Below, piece by piece: positions 5,683-6,152 of a stretch of DNA of 6,152 nt. Source of the stretch: Desulfofustis sp. (GTDB taxonomy: Bacteria; Desulfobacterota; Desulfobulbia; Desulfobulbales; Desulfocapsaceae); the NCBI GenBank assembly GCA_030604345.1, contig JAUVWB010000107.1, forward strand, positions 1-6,152. Reading direction: 5' to 3'. The stretch's first letter is position 1, and each line of letters opens with the position of its first letter. Under the pieces are notes generated by a model. It did no database searches, was not told the origin of the DNA, and was given only the letters and a program-made list of their open reading frames with translations. The position numbers and the translations under genes are program-made.

Positions 5683-5710
5683 TCGACAACTCGGCAATGA
5701 TACTTATCAC
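5683..5710 (+). promoter_or_regulatory. Candidate sigma-70 promoter for citrate synthase (proximal)
   Basis: TCGACA (5683-5688, 5 of 6 to the -35 consensus) and TATCAC (5705-5710, 4 of 6 to the -10) are 16 bases apart, in the only AT-rich patch of the gap. The resulting leader to gltA would be about 55 bases. It competes with the distal candidate; which one is used cannot be decided from sequence. Confidence 0.35.
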
Positions 5711-5772
5711 TTATCTTAGAACCTGGAGCAGTCTGGCCGCTACACCCTATCAGCGAAAGCCAAGGAGAGACT

Positions 5773-6152
5773 ATGAGTGACCAAGCGACCTTGACGATTG
5801 ACGGTAAGAGTTACCAGTATGACATCATCACCGGTTCGGAAAACGAGCGGTGCATCGACATTCGCGATCTTCGTGCCGAGACCGGCTGCATCACCATGGA
5901 CCCGGGGTATGGAAACACCGGCTCCTGTTTCTCGGCAATCACCTACGTGGACGGAGCCAAGGGTATTCTCCGCTATCGAGGCTATCCCATCGAGGAACTG
6001 GCCGAAAAGGCGACCTTTGTCGAGGCCGCCTATCTGATACTCAACGGAGAGTTGCCCAATGCCCGTCAGTTGGCCGATTTTCGAGCTCAGATCGCTGAAC
6101 ATGCACCCCTGCATACCAGTCTCGAACATCACTTTTCCGGCTTCCCCAAATC
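5773..6152 (+). CDS. gltA: Citrate synthase, GltA type (N-terminal 126 codons, runs off the right edge)
   Basis: The gene is cut by the window end; full members have about 430 residues. Citrate synthase condenses oxaloacetate and acetyl-CoA to citrate in the cytosol. The visible N-terminal part matches the hexameric bacterial type II enzymes. It has a small beta domain (LTIDGKSYQYDIITGS at 7-22), then CIDIRDLRAETGCITMDPGY at 27-46. SCFSAITYVDGAKGILRYRG at 51-70 corresponds to the E. coli segment [20 protein letters not shown], and YPIEELAEKATFVEAAYLILNGELP follows at 71-95. The active-site His and Asp residues lie beyond the window. The ATG at 5773 is supported by AAGGAG at 5762-5767, five bases upstream. 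It is separated from the MFS gene by 145 bases with its own candidate promoters, so it is probably a new transcription unit. In an anaerobe it may serve the oxidative TCA cycle or glutamate synthesis. Confidence 0.95.
   Translation, partial: MSDQATLTIDGKSYQYDIITGSENERCIDIRDLRAETGCITMDPGYGNTGSCFSAITYVDGAKGILRYRGYPIEELAEKATFVEAAYLILNGELPNARQLADFRAQIAEHAPLHTSLEHHFSGFPK

Noticed and set aside
5740..6132. 130-residue minus-strand open frame
   Set aside because: It is the antisense shadow of citrate synthase, whose start, ribosome-binding site and protein match are unambiguous.

Overview
The window looks like chromosomal DNA from a strictly anaerobic, GC-rich bacterium, most likely a Desulfobacterota (deltaproteobacterial) sulfur- or sulfate-metabolising lineage. 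This is an inference. It rests on the end of a CooC-type CO dehydrogenase maturation ATPase, a stand-alone MetE-core protein, a DUF166 protein that appears to be a selenoprotein, and a GltA-type citrate synthase. No mobile element, CRISPR array, tRNA or rRNA was seen.

Layout: (i) 1-228 (+) is the 3' end of a cooC-like gene. (ii) 233-1476 (-) is a two-gene unit, yfcA-like (TSUP permease) followed by ybaK-like (Cys-tRNA(Pro) deacylase), with a 4-base ATGA overlap; it converges on the cooC-like gene with only 4 bases between the stops. (iii) 1683-1865 (-) is an unrecognised 60-residue protein with a strong ribosome-binding site. (iv) 1866-2097 is a divergent intergenic region. (v) 2098-5627 (+) is a tight four-gene cassette: a MetE-core/UROD-superfamily protein, an unrecognised 128-residue protein, a DUF166 protein and an MFS permease. 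The first three genes are joined by 4-base start/stop overlaps (GTGA, then ATGA), and the permease starts 22 bases after the third. (vi) 5628-5772 is a promoter-bearing gap, followed by the first 126 codons of citrate synthase (gltA) at 5773-6152.

The main observation is that the DUF166 gene is interrupted by an in-frame TGA at 3896-3898, but the same frame continues to a complete, highly characteristic DUF166 C-terminal half ending at 4234. The TGA lies directly before a Cys codon (PPT-[TGA]-CGL). Sixteen bases downstream is the loop of a 7-bp hairpin with an AGGATT loop, which closely resembles the E. coli fdhF SECIS loop AGGUCU in sequence and spacing. The economical reading is one 223-residue selenoprotein with Sec112-Cys113, not a pseudogene or two ORFs.

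How the cassette works is inferred. The MetE-core protein has the HxC...C zinc/thiolate-activation pattern but no methyl-tetrahydrofolate-binding N-terminal half, so it may transfer a methyl group to or from a corrinoid or another carrier. Together with a Sec/Cys-rich DUF166 protein, a small Cys-containing partner and a permease, it could form a small thiol- or selenol-dependent C1 or sulfur pathway. Nothing in the sequence identifies the substrate.
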